From Bradyrhizobium sp. Ai1a-2 (GTDB taxonomy: Bacteria; Pseudomonadota; Alphaproteobacteria; Rhizobiales; Xanthobacteraceae): 64,000 nt of DNA. Shown one piece after another: positions 25,301-36,800 of the stretch (position 1 is the stretch's first letter; every line of letters begins with the position of its first letter). The DNA is taken from the NCBI RefSeq assembly GCF_000426245.1, contig NZ_AUEZ01000014.1:62001-126000 (forward strand). Reading direction: 5' to 3'. A model generated the notes under the pieces. That model was not told the origin of the DNA, made no database searches, and saw only the letters and a program-made list of their open reading frames with translations. The translations under genes and the position numbers were made by a program.

Positions 25301-27170
25301 CGTGGGCGACATGTCCGGGGATGTCTTCGGCAATGGCATGCTGCTCTCGCCTGCAACCAGGCTCGTTGCGGCTTTCGATCACCGCGATATTTTCATCGAC
25401 CCCTCGCCCGATCCGTCCGTCAGCCACGCCGAGCGCCAACGCCTGTTCGACCTGCCGCGGTCGAGTTGGCAGGACTACGACAAGTCGCTGATCTCGCCGG
25501 GCGGCGGGGTATTCTCACGGTCGCTCAAGGCAATCCCGCTGTCGCCGGAGGTGCGGGCCTTGCTTGATCTCGACAAGCCGCAGGCCACGCCCTTCGAGGT
25601 GATCACGGCGATCCTCAAGGCACGCGTCGATCTTCTCTGGTTTGGCGGCATCGGCACCTATATCCGCGCCTCCGGAGAAAGCGACGATCAGGTCGGCGAT
25701 CGCGCCAACGATCCGATCCGTGTCACCGGCGCTGATATCCGCGCGCGGGTGATCGGCGAAGGGGCCAATCTCGGCGTCACGCAACGTGGCCGCATCGAGG
25801 CCGCGCAGAAAGGCGTCAAGCTCAACACCGATGCCATCGACAATTCCGCCGGGGTCAACACCTCCGACGTCGAGGTCAATATCAAGATTGCGCTGGCGCG
25901 CCCCGAACGCGAGGGACGCCTCAGTCCGAACGACCGCAACATGCTGCTTGCCGCGATGACCGACGAGGTCGGCGCGCTGGTGTTGCGCAACAATTATCTG
26001 CAGACGCTGGTGCTTTCGCTGGCCGAACGCAGAGGTCTGGCCGAGACCGGCTTCCTCACCCGTCTGATGCAATCGCTCGAGCAGCGCGGCCTCCTTAGCC
26101 GCGCGGTGGAATTCCTGCCCGACGATGCGGCTATCGCCGAACGCGCCCGGCGCGGCCAATCCCTCACTCGGCCGGAGCTTGCCGTGCTGCTCGCTTATGC
26201 CAAGCTGACGCTTTACGACGATCTGCTGGACAGCAGCGTGCCGGACGATCCATATCTCGCCCGCGAACTGTCCGAGTACTTCCCGCGCGAGGTGCAGGAC
26301 AAATTCCCGGCTGCTGTGGAGCACCATCGCCTTCGGCGGGAGATTATCGCGACCAATCTCGCCAATGCCGTTGTCAATCGCGGCGGCCCGACGTGTATCG
26401 TGCGGCTGATCGACGAGACGGATGCCGACGTGTCGACCATTGTCATGGCCTTCGTGGCGGTGGACGAGTCCTACGGACTGAAGCGGCTGAATGACGCTAT
26501 CGACGAGTTGGACGCCCGCATCGACGGGCAAGTGCAACTTCGCCTCTACGCAGCGATTCAAGATCTGCTGCTCTCACGTATGCTCTGGTACGTGCGCAAT
26601 GTTGATTTCAAGCAAGGCCTGGACTCGGTCATCGCACGCTTCGGCCCGAGCATCCGCGAAATCGCCGCCGGACTCGACAAGACCCTGCCGGAGGACGTGC
26701 AGGCCGGGCGCAGCAAGCGGCGGCAGGACCTGATCGATGCCGGCGTCCCAGCCGACCTCGCAGGCGACCTCGCTGATCTCGACGCCCTGGTCTCGGCACC
26801 GGACATCGTAACCGTCGCGGAGCGCACCAGCCGGACCATCGGCGACGCCGCCACAACCTTCTTCGCCGCCGAGGCCAATTTCCGCCTCGATCGCCTCATC
26901 GCAGCCGCACGCAGCGTGACGGCAAACGACAATTACGAACGTCTCGCCATCGATCGCGCCGTCGACCAGATCGCCGCCGCCGAAAGAAGGCTGGCTGCCG
27001 ACATGCTGGCGACCGGCCAATGCGGCCAGCAGGCCGCAGGCGACTGGCTCGCTGCTCATCCCGAAGCAACGCGAATCCGCCGCTCGGTCGAGGAGATCGC
27101 AGCCAGCGGCCTGACGCTCGCCAAGCTGACAGTGGCGGCAAACATGCTGGGAGATATGGTGAAGAGCTGA
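22353..27170 (+). CDS. gdhB: NAD-specific glutamate dehydrogenase, large (180-kDa class)
   Basis: The enzyme oxidatively deaminates glutamate to 2-oxoglutarate with NAD and mainly serves glutamate catabolism. The 1605-residue length matches the 180-kDa class. The long N-terminal regulatory half carries ACT-like segments. The catalytic block near residues 800-860 includes VARGGLRWSDRPQDFRTE and KAQQVKNAVIVPVGAKGGF, where the Lys residues bind glutamate and catalyse. The ATG at 22353 is chosen over a GTG at 22341 because GGAGG lies six bases before it. It stands alone after a repeat-rich gap and converges on the antiporter gene 71 bases past its stop. Confidence 0.95.
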   Translation: MAWRDDKARATLIHEAGGSVQPGKAPREFAELLFGHSNIEDLAKYDAASLAFLAEQAWEHVQRRTAGGADIRVINPTMPDGREISVLEVLNDNMPFLFDSTMAELAEQGIEVTLVAHPIIAVERSEQGKLLHFYGETIPEDVKGERESLIHFHIARLDAEADRQKLIDGLAKTLSDVRACVTDWRAMRARVEQAIKTFSSNPPPMPIDEVAEATQFLQWLCADNFTFLGLREYRFAPDGDASDDITTGEGLGILRDPDVKVLRRGAEMVVMTSEIRAFMREPTLLIVIKANVSSRVHRRVRMDYVGIKLFSPDGRLEGELRLIGLFTSAAYTRSVRQIPYVRHKVAQVLERAGFEPDSHSGKALLHILEEYPRDELVQVDVETLYNFVMEILMLNERPRVRALARADKFDRFVSILVFIPREKYDTDVRTRVAGFLEKAYKGQLAASYAAFPEGALARVHYIIARFEGDTPVIERATLEAGISAIAATWADKLKAALATTVDGMRARLIANRYARAFTGGYTEVFDTSQAIADIAIIEKLTAARSVALSVHRIDGDDPTRFGLKVFSLGVPLSLSYRVPVIENHGLRVVNERTYEIRPTATPAPTPVWLHDMTIEASDGKPIVITAEFARRLEASIMAVVADRAESDGYNALILRTGLGWREVSAIRALSRYLHQIRAPFTQDYMWESLRKNTAITTSIVALFQARFDPRLAATDGERSARETALLAEIEEQLKSVASLDEDRILRRFTNLVQAAIRTNLWQIGLDGYPRPVISFKFDARKIEDLPAPRPLYEIFVYSPRVEGIHLRFGKVARGGLRWSDRPQDFRTEILGLVKAQQVKNAVIVPVGAKGGFVPKRLPPPSNREAWMAEGTEAYRIFVRSLLELTDNIDGDAIVPPDETVRHDGDDPYLVVAADKGTATFSDIANAISTEKGHWLGDAFASGGSQGYDHKKMGITARGAWEAVKRHFREFGTDIQTMPFTAVGVGDMSGDVFGNGMLLSPATRLVAAFDHRDIFIDPSPDPSVSHAERQRLFDLPRSSWQDYDKSLISPGGGVFSRSLKAIPLSPEVRALLDLDKPQATPFEVITAILKARVDLLWFGGIGTYIRASGESDDQVGDRANDPIRVTGADIRARVIGEGANLGVTQRGRIEAAQKGVKLNTDAIDNSAGVNTSDVEVNIKIALARPEREGRLSPNDRNMLLAAMTDEVGALVLRNNYLQTLVLSLAERRGLAETGFLTRLMQSLEQRGLLSRAVEFLPDDAAIAERARRGQSLTRPELAVLLAYAKLTLYDDLLDSSVPDDPYLARELSEYFPREVQDKFPAAVEHHRLRREIIATNLANAVVNRGGPTCIVRLIDETDADVSTIVMAFVAVDESYGLKRLNDAIDELDARIDGQVQLRLYAAIQDLLLSRMLWYVRNVDFKQGLDSVIARFGPSIREIAAGLDKTLPEDVQAGRSKRRQDLIDAGVPADLAGDLADLDALVSAPDIVTVAERTSRTIGDAATTFFAAEANFRLDRLIAAARSVTANDNYERLAIDRAVDQIAAAERRLAADMLATGQCGQQAAGDWLAAHPEATRIRRSVEEIAASGLTLAKLTVAANMLGDMVKS

Positions 27171-27241
27171 GTGAGCTCAGAAGATTGCCTCGATTAACCC
27201 GAGAATCATCGGCGCTGGCTGCCGCCTCGCTCCGGCATTTC

Positions 27242-28882
27242 TCAGGCTGTCGGGAAGCGCGATTCCAGGAGATCGACTTCCCTGACCAGCCTGCGGGCGA
27301 TCTCGTCCGAGAGCTGCCGGCTGCGCGCGATGCGATACAGTTCGGCCCGCTCGGCGCGAAGTCCGACAAGGCGAAGGCGGCGTTCGATGTCGTCGATTTT
27401 CCGCGCAAGTTCGCCTTCCTGACCGATCTTGGAACGCCCGTCGATACGCTGCCGATACAGCGCCATGATGCGGACGCCGGCATCGGTATAGAGATCGGCG
27501 TCAATTTGCCCTTCACCCATGTCGTGCTGGGCCTGCTCGATCGCGCGGATCGCGGCTTCCGCCGCGGCGATGCGCGCTCGATCTTCTTCGGCCTGATGCG
27601 ATGGCTCGGGTGGAAGCTCCAGATCCTTGAGCAAGAACGGCAGCGTTATGCTGGCGGCGATCAAGGATACGATGATGACGCCGCCGGCGAGAAAGATCGC
27701 GAGATCGCGTGCCGGAAACGGCGAACCATCGTTCAGCGTCAACGGAAGTGTCAGTACGCCTGCAAGCGTGATGGCGCCGCGCACACCGGCAATTGAGGTC
27801 GCCGCGATCAGACGCCAGCTTGGAACATATGGCTTCTCGCCCTTCAGATGCGCGCGAAACAGTGTAAATCGCAGTGACGTCCAGACCCAGACGAACCGCA
27901 ATGCTGCCAAAGCGAGATTGATCGCGACCACATAGACCAGGAGCCAGACTGGCGCATGATGCCCCGTCTCTTGGACCACTCTCGCCGCACCATCGAAGAG
28001 CTGCGGGAGCTGTTCGCCAAGCAGGACGAAGATCACGCCGTTCGCGGTGAACTGCACCAGGTCCCAGACGGCACTGCGACGAATGCGGGTCGCGGGCAAT
28101 GCCCGGCCGCTCTGCTCGACGTAGCTCATGGTGATCCCGGCGGCGACGGCTGCAAGAATGCCGGAACAATGCACATATTCTGCCAGGAGATAGGCGCCGA
28201 ACGGAATCAACAAACTGATCAGGATCTGCGAACCTGCCTCTTCGCCAATATGGCGCGAGACCCAGTTCTTCGTGACGGTCACGGTCCATGTCACAACGAC
28301 GCCGATGACGATGCCACCGGTAGCAAGCCAAAGGAACGTTCCGAACGCGGCGAAAGCCGAAAACGAACCGGTCAGAGCTGCAGCAACGGCGAACCGCATG
28401 CAGACCAGGCCCGATGCGTCGTTGAGCAACGATTCCCCCTCGAGGATATGCATCAGCCGGCGGGGAATTGGTATGCGCGCCGCAATCGCCGAGACCGCGA
28501 TCGGATCGGTGGGAGACAAGACTGCGGCGAGCGCGAAAGCTATGGCGAGCGGCATCGCCGGAATGATCCAATTGACGAAATATCCGACACCAACAACCGT
28601 GAACACGACGAGGCCGAACGCCAGTTCCAGGATCGTCCCCTTGTCGCGAAACAGGCCCTCCTTGGGGATGCGCCAGCCGTCCAGAAACAGCAGTGGAGGC
28701 AGGAACAGCAGGAAGAAAATCTCCGGCTTCAACTGGACGCCGAGGTCGGCCACCGCAGCAATGAGCGCGCCGATGGCGATCTGAACGAGCGGCAGGGGAA
28801 CAGATATCGGCGACGCGCGGGAAACTCCGCCGCTGACGACCACAGCCAGCAGCAGAATCAAAGCAACGGTAATGGTCTCCAC
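27242..28882 (-). CDS. CPA1-family Na+/H+ antiporter
   Basis: The 546-residue protein has about 12 membrane helices over the first 400 residues and a charged cytoplasmic tail of about 140 residues. Family motifs include FLPPLLFLDGWRIP, AAVLSPTDPIAVSAIA and LEGESLLNDASGLV, the last two with the ion-binding Asp residues of NhaP/NHE-type exchangers. It should swap cytoplasmic Na+ or K+ for protons and help in pH or salt tolerance. Translation starts at a GTG preceded by GAGAGGG. It is a single gene, convergent with gdh, and its promoter lies in the 156 bases shared with the divergent methyltransferase gene. Confidence 0.92.
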   Translation of the reverse strand: METITVALILLLAVVVSGGVSRASPISVPLPLVQIAIGALIAAVADLGVQLKPEIFFLLFLPPLLFLDGWRIPKEGLFRDKGTILELAFGLVVFTVVGVGYFVNWIIPAMPLAIAFALAAVLSPTDPIAVSAIAARIPIPRRLMHILEGESLLNDASGLVCMRFAVAAALTGSFSAFAAFGTFLWLATGGIVIGVVVTWTVTVTKNWVSRHIGEEAGSQILISLLIPFGAYLLAEYVHCSGILAAVAAGITMSYVEQSGRALPATRIRRSAVWDLVQFTANGVIFVLLGEQLPQLFDGAARVVQETGHHAPVWLLVYVVAINLALAALRFVWVWTSLRFTLFRAHLKGEKPYVPSWRLIAATSIAGVRGAITLAGVLTLPLTLNDGSPFPARDLAIFLAGGVIIVSLIAASITLPFLLKDLELPPEPSHQAEEDRARIAAAEAAIRAIEQAQHDMGEGQIDADLYTDAGVRIMALYRQRIDGRSKIGQEGELARKIDDIERRLRLVGLRAERAELYRIARSRQLSDEIARRLVREVDLLESRFPTA

Positions 28883-29038
28883 GCCCTCTCTCGCATGCGT
28901 AGTGTCCAGGGATTTTGCCGGGCATCATAGCGACGCCACCCGATTCAATCCACCATCGATCTCACGCCTTCCCGTAGGTCTGTACGCGCGTTCCAATTGC
29001 AGGTATGACAACGCACGATCTCGGCCCTCAGGTTCTGG

Positions 29039-29881
29039 ATGAACTTCCTGATGAGCGATCGGTCGTCGAAATATCGCGAGTTCTTCGCCAAGTTTGTTGC
29101 CGGAAACGCCAGCCCAAGAATCGCTGGCGCATTTGCACTCGTCCTACGCGAACGGTTCGCGGGTGCAGGCCCGTGGTCGATCCGTTGCGGCGACGGTTAC
29201 ATCCGTACGCCCGACGACGATCTCGCCTTCATCTACCAGGACGTCTTGATCGGGCTCGATCTCGATCGTGGCATCAATATCGGAATGCCCAGCGCCCATG
29301 CCGCATGGCTGGACACAATGGATCTAAGAGGAGGCGATCGGGTCATCCAGGTGGGGGCTGGAACGGGATACTACACGGCAGTCATTGCCGAGATCGTTGG
29401 AGCTTCCGGCACTGTCACCGCCTTCGAGATCGATGAGGATCTGGCTGCGCGTGCGCGACAGAATCTGAAGGACAACAGCCAAGTGTTGGTGCACACTGGG
29501 TCCGGAATAGGCCGCGAATTGCCCAAGGCCAACGCCATCTACGTCTGTGCAGCGGCAACCGCTCCGAGCTGGGCGTGGATCGATGCCCTGCTTCCCGGCG
29601 GCAGGCTGATGTTTCCGCTGGCACCGGAGTTCGGGCTGGGCGGTATGCTGCGCGTGACGCGGCCCCAGGCTGGTGACCGGTGGCCCGCAACGTTCGTGTC
29701 GCGCGCTCGATTCGTCGGCTGTACGGGATTGCAGGGCGATGCACAGGACTGTGAGCGTCTCATCGACGCCTTCGCTGGAGCTTGGGATCGCGTGCGATCA
29801 TTGCGGTTTGATGATCGAACCGACGACACTTGCTGGTTTGCCGGCGACGGCTGGTGGCTCTCGACGACCGAGCCGACATGA
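29039..29881 (+). CDS. Protein-L-isoaspartate O-methyltransferase-like protein
   Basis: The 280-residue protein has a class I SAM-dependent methyltransferase fold of the PCMT type. Motif I is RVIQVGAGTGYYTAVIAE near residues 102-119, followed by VTAFEIDEDLAARARQNL. The N-terminal region INIGMPSAHAAWLDTM corresponds to the substrate loop (PCMT proteins usually have an S-x-P-x-x-x-A-x-M motif here). The C-terminus is longer than in E. coli Pcm. It may repair isoaspartyl residues or methylate another substrate. Start could also be the ATG at 29051. It diverges from the antiporter gene and precedes a GNAT gene on the same strand. Confidence 0.82.
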   Translation: MNFLMSDRSSKYREFFAKFVAGNASPRIAGAFALVLRERFAGAGPWSIRCGDGYIRTPDDDLAFIYQDVLIGLDLDRGINIGMPSAHAAWLDTMDLRGGDRVIQVGAGTGYYTAVIAEIVGASGTVTAFEIDEDLAARARQNLKDNSQVLVHTGSGIGRELPKANAIYVCAAATAPSWAWIDALLPGGRLMFPLAPEFGLGGMLRVTRPQAGDRWPATFVSRARFVGCTGLQGDAQDCERLIDAFAGAWDRVRSLRFDDRTDDTCWFAGDGWWLSTTEPT

Positions 29882-29932
29882 CGGTCTCCCTTCAGGGAGC
29901 GCGGCTGCTTTCCTCATCCAAGGAGCGGGTGC

Positions 29933-30394
29933 TTGGCACTGATAATCCGAAGCCCGAAGGTTGATGAACTGCCCTGCCTCTCCGATCTCTGTTTCAGATC
30001 CAAGGCCGTGTGGGGCTATGACGCGAAATTTATGGAGGGTTGTCGCCTGGAGTTGTCATTAAGTCCGCAGGAGCTTGAACTGACGCATGTCGCGGTCGCG
30101 GAAGATGATGGCAAGCTACTCGGTGTCGTGCAGGTGAAAATCCGTGCTGATGATGCTGAATTACTCAAGCTGTTCGTCGAACCCGAGATGCTCGGCAAAG
30201 GGACAGGGAAGGCACTTTTTGCTTGGGCAACCAACGTCTCACGGAAGATGGGCGCGCGACGAATGATTATTGAGGCTGATCCCGATGCTGCGCCGTTCTA
30301 TCGCGGATTGGGAGCCCGCGACGCCGGAACAGCGCCGTCGGGTTCAATACCAGGCAGGATGCTGCCGAGACTGATCTTCGATATCCCGCGGTGA
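29933..30394 (+). CDS. GNAT-family N-acetyltransferase
   Basis: A 153-residue acetyltransferase. The acetyl-CoA-binding turn is visible as VEPEMLGKGTGKALFAWA near residues 83-100, and the C-terminal part PDAAPFYRGLGARDAG is typical of the fold. The start is a TTG with a strong AGGAG about eight bases upstream; no ATG serves this frame. The substrate is unknown. It follows the methyltransferase-like gene by 51 bases and may share its transcript. Confidence 0.85.
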   Translation: MALIIRSPKVDELPCLSDLCFRSKAVWGYDAKFMEGCRLELSLSPQELELTHVAVAEDDGKLLGVVQVKIRADDAELLKLFVEPEMLGKGTGKALFAWATNVSRKMGARRMIIEADPDAAPFYRGLGARDAGTAPSGSIPGRMLPRLIFDIPR

Positions 30395-30824
30395 GGCGTC
30401 AATCCGTGAGGGCACCTGCATCGCGAGCTTCACCAAGTCATGGCGCGCCATTCAGATATTCCGATTGCGCTTCCGGTCATTGCTTGGCGCCGAGATTGCT
30501 GGCAATGGATCCTGCTATCTCGGCAAGCTGCCCGGTTGGCCAATCACCCCTGTCAAGGGCGAAAGCCAGCAGGCGATCGGAGCAAGCAGCTTCACCGAAC
30601 CGGCCCATCCAGCTTCCGCCCTTGTCAAGGGTTTCACCACGAAGCGGCGGCAACAGGGCCGCCCTTGAGGACACAAGGCGAGATAGCTGCATTCCATCGA
30701 AATCGACGCCCCAATCCAATCATTGGAGGCATCGAACGGAGGGCGGCCACTCCGGCTCTGTTGCCACCCACTCAATGGAGATGAGATGATGATGCGGCTT
30801 CCGGCTACCGGCAGCCAATTCGCG
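30395..30824. other. Convergent intergenic region without a supported gene, 430 bp
   Basis: This stretch lies between the stops of the GNAT gene and the giant exoprotein gene. Several short overlapping frames exist on both strands (up to about 130 codons), but none shows a recognisable family, a good ribosome site or a consistent codon pattern. I did not see an intrinsic terminator with a T tract for either gene. It could hold a decayed gene that I cannot name. Confidence 0.4.
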
Positions 30825-33800
30825 TCAATGCTGGTTCTGAACTGCGTGGATCAACTTGCTCCGCTCGTCCTCGGTTAAGTCTTTCATCTGCTCGCTTGTG
30901 AATTCGCCATTGCCAAGCACGCGGAACATGCCACTGCGATCGTAGCGTGATTCATTTTCCGTACGCTCGCCATTTCCGCGTCGCCTGTCATTCTGTTGTT
31001 GGTCCTGCGGCTGGCTGTCGTCGCGACCTCCTCCGCCACCGAAGCCCAGGAACTCGACCATGATGATCGAGGGCCGGTCGTTGGTGCTGGGCGGGGTTGG
31101 CTGAGCCTGTTGCGTCGCAGCCGTCAGGTTGTTGCTGGTGGACAGGGCCGCGACCGGCGGCGGCTGCACGGTGGGAACGCCGGTGACATTGCCCTGCGCC
31201 TGGATGTTGGCGGCGTTGACGATCTGCAGCGCCGCGAGGTTGACATCACCCGAAGAACGGATGCCGGCTTCCCCGGCATCGATGGTGCCGAGCGGCGCGA
31301 TCAGATCGACGTCGCCTCTTGGGATAGCCGGGATCGGATTGAGGGTTGCAATGCCCGCGCCCGAAGATGGCACATTCGGCGACAGCACGACGTTGCCGTA
31401 ATCATCATAGACGCGGCGCGGCGGCGTGTAGACGATCGTGGTCTTGGCGCCGCGGCCGGCGTTGATGTCGCCCTCGGCCGACCAGGCCAGGATGTCGCCA
31501 CCATAGGTCGTCATGATGCGCGACAGGCCGAGCAGGATCGAGCCGTGCGAGTACATCTGGATGTTGCCGGAGCCCTGGGTGATGACACCCGCCGAGCCCG
31601 GCGGCACCTGCCCCTCGACGCCGACCACGATCTGGCCACTGGGTGCGAACATCTGGATGTCGCCACCGACGAGGCTGCGTACCCCTGCGCCGCCGAACAT
31701 GATGATATCGCCGGCGCGAGCTTCGGCGCCCGTGTCCGGAAACAGCGTGGCAATGGCCTCGCGGCCACGGAGATAGGACTGGAAGCGCGTGCTGTCGGGA
31801 TCATTGTATTCGCGGCCGCCGGCTTTCAGCTCGGCGAAATAGATCTGCCGCAGGAAGACATTCTGCTGTTCGGGCGCAAGCTTGGCGAAGAAGGCGCGGG
31901 CTGCCGCGGTAGTGCCGCTGAAGGCATAGCGCTGCTTGAGCCAGTCGGCGAGCTCGACCTCGTAGGTCTTCGCCACCTTGCCCGGCTGATCGGCAAGCGG
32001 CACGCCGATCGTTGCCAGATTGGCGGGATCGAGATAGCGCGCAGCGAGCGCCGCATAGTCCGGCCCGGCCGCGCCGACACCAGCCTGCATCAGGATCGAG
32101 GCGCCGGGACGATTGTCGCCAGCCACCAGCGGTCCGATCGAGGTGATCGAGCCCTTGTCGGCCTGGTAGATGTTACGTCCGGCGGACATCTCAAACGTGC
32201 CTGGACCCGCGATATCGAAATTGGCGTAGATGATGTCGCGTCCGGCCCGCACGACCGACACGTCGTCTGCGTCGGCGTGATAGACGATATTGCCGTGCGT
32301 CGTCGCACTGTAGCGATTGGCACTTGCGGAATTGAATTCTCCCGTACCGACGATGTCGCGGCCGGCGATAATGCGCACCGGCTTTGCGGCGATGTAGAAT
32401 TTGTTGACCGACTTGGGAGAAGCTTGCTTACCGTCCCTCGTAAAATCGACGATCTCGCCAGTGCGGAGCCCCACGATATCGCCCTCGACCGCATAGAAGC
32501 GCTGCGGCTCATCATCGCCGGCATGGAGATTGGTGGTGATCGTGTCGCCGCCGAATGTAAAGAGCTTCCCGATGCCGTCGCCGTCAGGACTAAGATTGTT
32601 GTTCGATTGAGTAGAAATCGTCGTGAGCCCGTAGAAGGCCGGCCGGAACGGTGTCGGCACCGCCGACGGATCCGCGCCCGACATGGCGATCACCATGCCG
32701 CCCGCATAAATCGAATTGCCGGCGAGGATCTCGAGCTGGCCGCGCGATGACGGCGCCAGGATGAGCGACCTGACCGCCGAACCGTCCAGGCGCGGCGAGC
32801 CGTAATAGATGCTGCCCTCCGGCGCCGCGGCACGCAGCGTGCCGGGATAGTCGGGAGAGACTGCCGTGACGGGGGTCAAATTGCCGCCGGCCGCGAACAG
32901 ATCAATGGCGGTGTGGTCGGTCCACAGCGAGAACCAGGTATTGCCGCCACCGGCAAAGAACGTCGTCCCGCCGGCGTTGGTGATGGTGTAAGGCGTCATG
33001 TTCTGCGCCCCCGCTCCAATTCCGCGGGCTCCGGCGAGACCCGCATTGTCGGCCTGGCCCAGCACGAGATCACCACGGGCGGAGAACGACGTCGCCGCGT
33101 CACCCAGGACCAGCGCCGGCCCGCCGAATGCAACGCCATAGCCGGCCGTCCGCGAGTCGACAGGGCGCGGATCGACGGTGAGGCCGTTGACAAAGCCGTA
33201 GGCCAGATCGATGCGGCCGATGGAGCCAGCGTCAATATCGATGGTGCCGCGAACATTGGCGATGACACCGGTCTTGTAGGTAAAGCCGGAGACGGTGCCG
33301 CTCAGATTGATGTTGAGATTGGGATCGAGCGGATTGAGTGCACCGCCGATACGGAGCCTGAGGTCGCCGCCGCCGGTCTGCAGCAGACCATCACCCATGA
33401 CACGGCCACTGCTGCCAATAGCGATGTTCAGCGCCTCGCTGGCAACATTCGTGCCCGTTGCACCAAAGGTCCTCATGATACCCGCATCGCCGCCGATGCT
33501 GACGTCGACGTTGCCGCCGCCCAGCGTGCCGAGACCGGTAAAGCCCTTGATGCCGTTGATGGTGTAGGTGCCGAAGTTGATCCACCATGCGGTGGACTGG
33601 CCGGATATATCACCGCCCTGGCGCCAGAGCCAACTGCCGACTTCGTTGGAGCTACCGTTCGCGAGGCCCGTGGCATTCCCTCCCACGTTAAGGGTCAGGT
33701 TGCCGCCGTTCTCGGGATACCAGGCCTGATAGATACTGGATGGCCCCCGCACGAGCCCTTCATAGGCCGCGTATGTTGAGCCGAGGACGCTGGTGCCGAG

Positions 33801-36800
33801 TATTGCGCTAAGGCTCGATGTTGTCATGAAGCCGCGCACCAGGTTGAACGGATCGCTGCCGTTCGCGCCGACATCTTTCGACTGCGTGCCGGCGGTATAG
33901 ACGCCGAACAGCGAGTTCATCCTGAAATCGCCGCCGGCGTTGAGATCGAGATCTCCGGTGCCGGTGCGGAGGACACTCAGGCCCAGCACGTTGCTGCTCG
34001 GACTGCTGTAATGCAGGTCGTTGAGCACCATGTCGCCGGTGCCGTCGACATTCAGCCTTCGGCTGTCGGCCGCCGTGGTGTCGGCGCCGCTCGTGAACCG
34101 CATCGACCAGGATTGCGAGCCGGCCGCGAGCATCGGCGCGATCGCCCAGATCTTGCCCTGCGTTCCGTCGGAGCCGGCCGGCCGTAACTGAACCGTCGTA
34201 CCTGAAGCCAGGATAGTGCCAGCCGGCAGCACGTCGCCGGGCCTCAGGACGACCGGTGCGTTGAGTGTAATGTTGGCGCTGAAGACGCTGAGCGTCGTGC
34301 CCTTGGGGACCAGCGTGGCGCGGATCGCCACGGTGCCATTTGGCGCCCCCGCATTGACGGACGGCAGAACCGTGCCGGCGGCAAATCGCGTTCCCGCATC
34401 GAGCTGGACGTTGACCGTCTCGCCGGCGCGGAACTGAAGCTCGCCCGTGGGTCGATAGATATTCGCCGTCGCGACCCAACCTGTTGCAGCCCATGCCGGT
34501 ACCGGAATCGCCCCATTTGCCACGAACTCGAACGGCACTGGGACGCCACGGCGTAATGTTACGCCCTGCCTCACGGTGATGTCGAAGCTAAGGATGTTGT
34601 TTCTGGTTGCGCCGGCAGGAATCGTCGTCGTCGTCCCCGAGGCGCTGCCTGCCAGCGTCCCGGAATAAGCGATCGCGTCCGAGATCAACGTGCCCGTGAC
34701 ACGCCAGCCGTTGTTCTCCGTGGCGGTGACGGCCGGCGGCGGGACAAACCCGTCGGTAATGCTGCCCTTGATGGTCAGGTCACCGCCTGCGCGCATGGTC
34801 AGCGTTCCGACTTCGCCCGAGCCGTAGACGGAGGTCCGCTGAGTCTCAGGATGGAGGCCGTTGTAGCGGTAGCGCGAGAGATCGATGTCGCCGTCGACTA
34901 CGAGATTGCCGTCGGCCGTAGCGCTGGCGATCACGACACCCGGACGCAAATGGAACACCGCGTTGTCAGCCGTATCGTAGGCTCTCAACCCGGCGAGCCG
35001 GCCCAGGAGATTGCCGTTTGCCATGGCTGCATCGATGAAGGCCGTGCTCTGGGCATGGACGCCGTCGAGATAGGCCTGGTTGATGACCTGGGTCGGCGTG
35101 CCGTCGGCATCGGGCGTACCGGCCGATGCGTCGGTATAGGTGCGCATGCCGTTCACGGCGATACTCTTGGCGCCGAGAATGGCGAGCGGACCTCCGGCGT
35201 TGATGCCGATGTCGTTGCCGCCGCGGCGCGGCGCGTTGAGGTCAATCGTGCCGCGCATGATATCGTCGGCCGAACGCACGTCGATGGTGGCGCCGGACGA
35301 CAGCGTGAGATCGCCGGTGCCGCTCGTCAGCTCGATGATGGCGCGGTTCGCCGCATCGATCGGCTGGCCGTAGCTGTCGACGCGCAGCTGCGTGCCGTGG
35401 GCGTCGAGCGCCGCGCGCGCGCCGAGCGTCAGCCCGTCGCGGGCCGCCAGGCGGATGCTGCCGACCTGCTCGCCGCCGGCATCGACGCGGCCATTGACGG
35501 TGAGGCTGCCGCCATCGACCGAGACCGAGATGCTGTTGGCCTTGAGCTCGTCGCCGACGACGAGATGGGTGCCTTCCTTCTTGATCTGGAAGCTGCGGGC
35601 GCCGAACACTTCGCCGTCCGTCAAGCGCCGGTTGAGGCCTGCAAAATCGGCAATGGTCTGGGCGCGGACATCGATCTCGGCACCGAGGTAGGAGACGATG
35701 GTGCCGCCGGCATCGTACTGGCCGGTCGCCGAGCCGAGGATCGCGCCATTGAGCGTGACGGTGCCCGCGTCCGCATCGACCGCCGTGACCTTGAGCGTGC
35801 CGCCGTTGTTGCTCCTGGCCGAGAGATCGATCACCGAGCCCGCCGCCTGCACGACGTCGCCATGGTTGCTGGTGAGGATCACATCGCCGCCCCAGCTATA
35901 CTTCTTGACGTCCACCATGGCGATCGCGCGCCCCGCCATGTCGATCACGGCGTTGCCGGCCAGGGTCACGTCGCCATCAGCTTCAACCGTCAGCTTGCCG
36001 CTCGGCAGCGCGATGGTGCTGGCGATCGAGACGGTCTGGCCCTTGAGGCCGATTTCCGCACCGGTCACGTCGGTCTTGGCCGCAGCCGCTCCGGTTCCGG
36101 ACAAGCTGAGCGCACCGCCCGCGGTCATGCGGTTGATCGAGGCGCCCTCGCCGGTCAGCAGCGGCGTGATCAGGTTCAGATTGCCGCCTGTGTACGTGTC
36201 GGCGCTGGTCCCGCTCTTGTAGACGGAGAAGGTGTTCCTGTTGTTGGCGGTGACGCGTTCGCTCGCGGTCAGGTTCACCGTGGAGAAGCCAAGCGCGAGA
36301 TGGTCGAGCGTCAATTGCGTATCTGGCTTGGTGAACTTGCGGTAACCGAACACGATCTGGTCTGCGAGGACCTCGAGCGCGCCGCTGCCGGTGCCCGGGC
36401 CGCCGGGAACAACAGGCGGCGGCGGGTTGCTTCCAGGAGCGTTGTTGGAGCTGCGCGCGACGCCATTGCTGATGCCGTTCCAGATCAGCGTGCCGGTGGT
36501 GATGCGGGCGGTGTCGCCAGCATCGCCGAGGCCGTAGATCGCAGGCGTGTTGAGGACCAGTTCAGCCAGGCTCGATTTGCCGGTGGCTGGATCGATGGTG
36601 TCGAGGGTGGCAGAACCGAAGAAATTGATCGAGTTGCCGGCAGAAAGGATCAACGTCTCGACCTTGGGTACGCCGATCCCGCTATTGCCTTGCAGCAGCG
36701 AAGCCAGCACCTGCTGGTTGAGGATCAGGCCGTCCGGCAAGACGCCCGCGGCGATGGCCGCATCGAGCGCAGCGTTCTCGCCGACATTGATGCTCGGCAC

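Noticed and set aside
30391..30789. Possible 132-residue gene after the GNAT gene
   Set aside because: Overlaps the GNAT stop, has no start signal, and several competing frames of equal quality exist.
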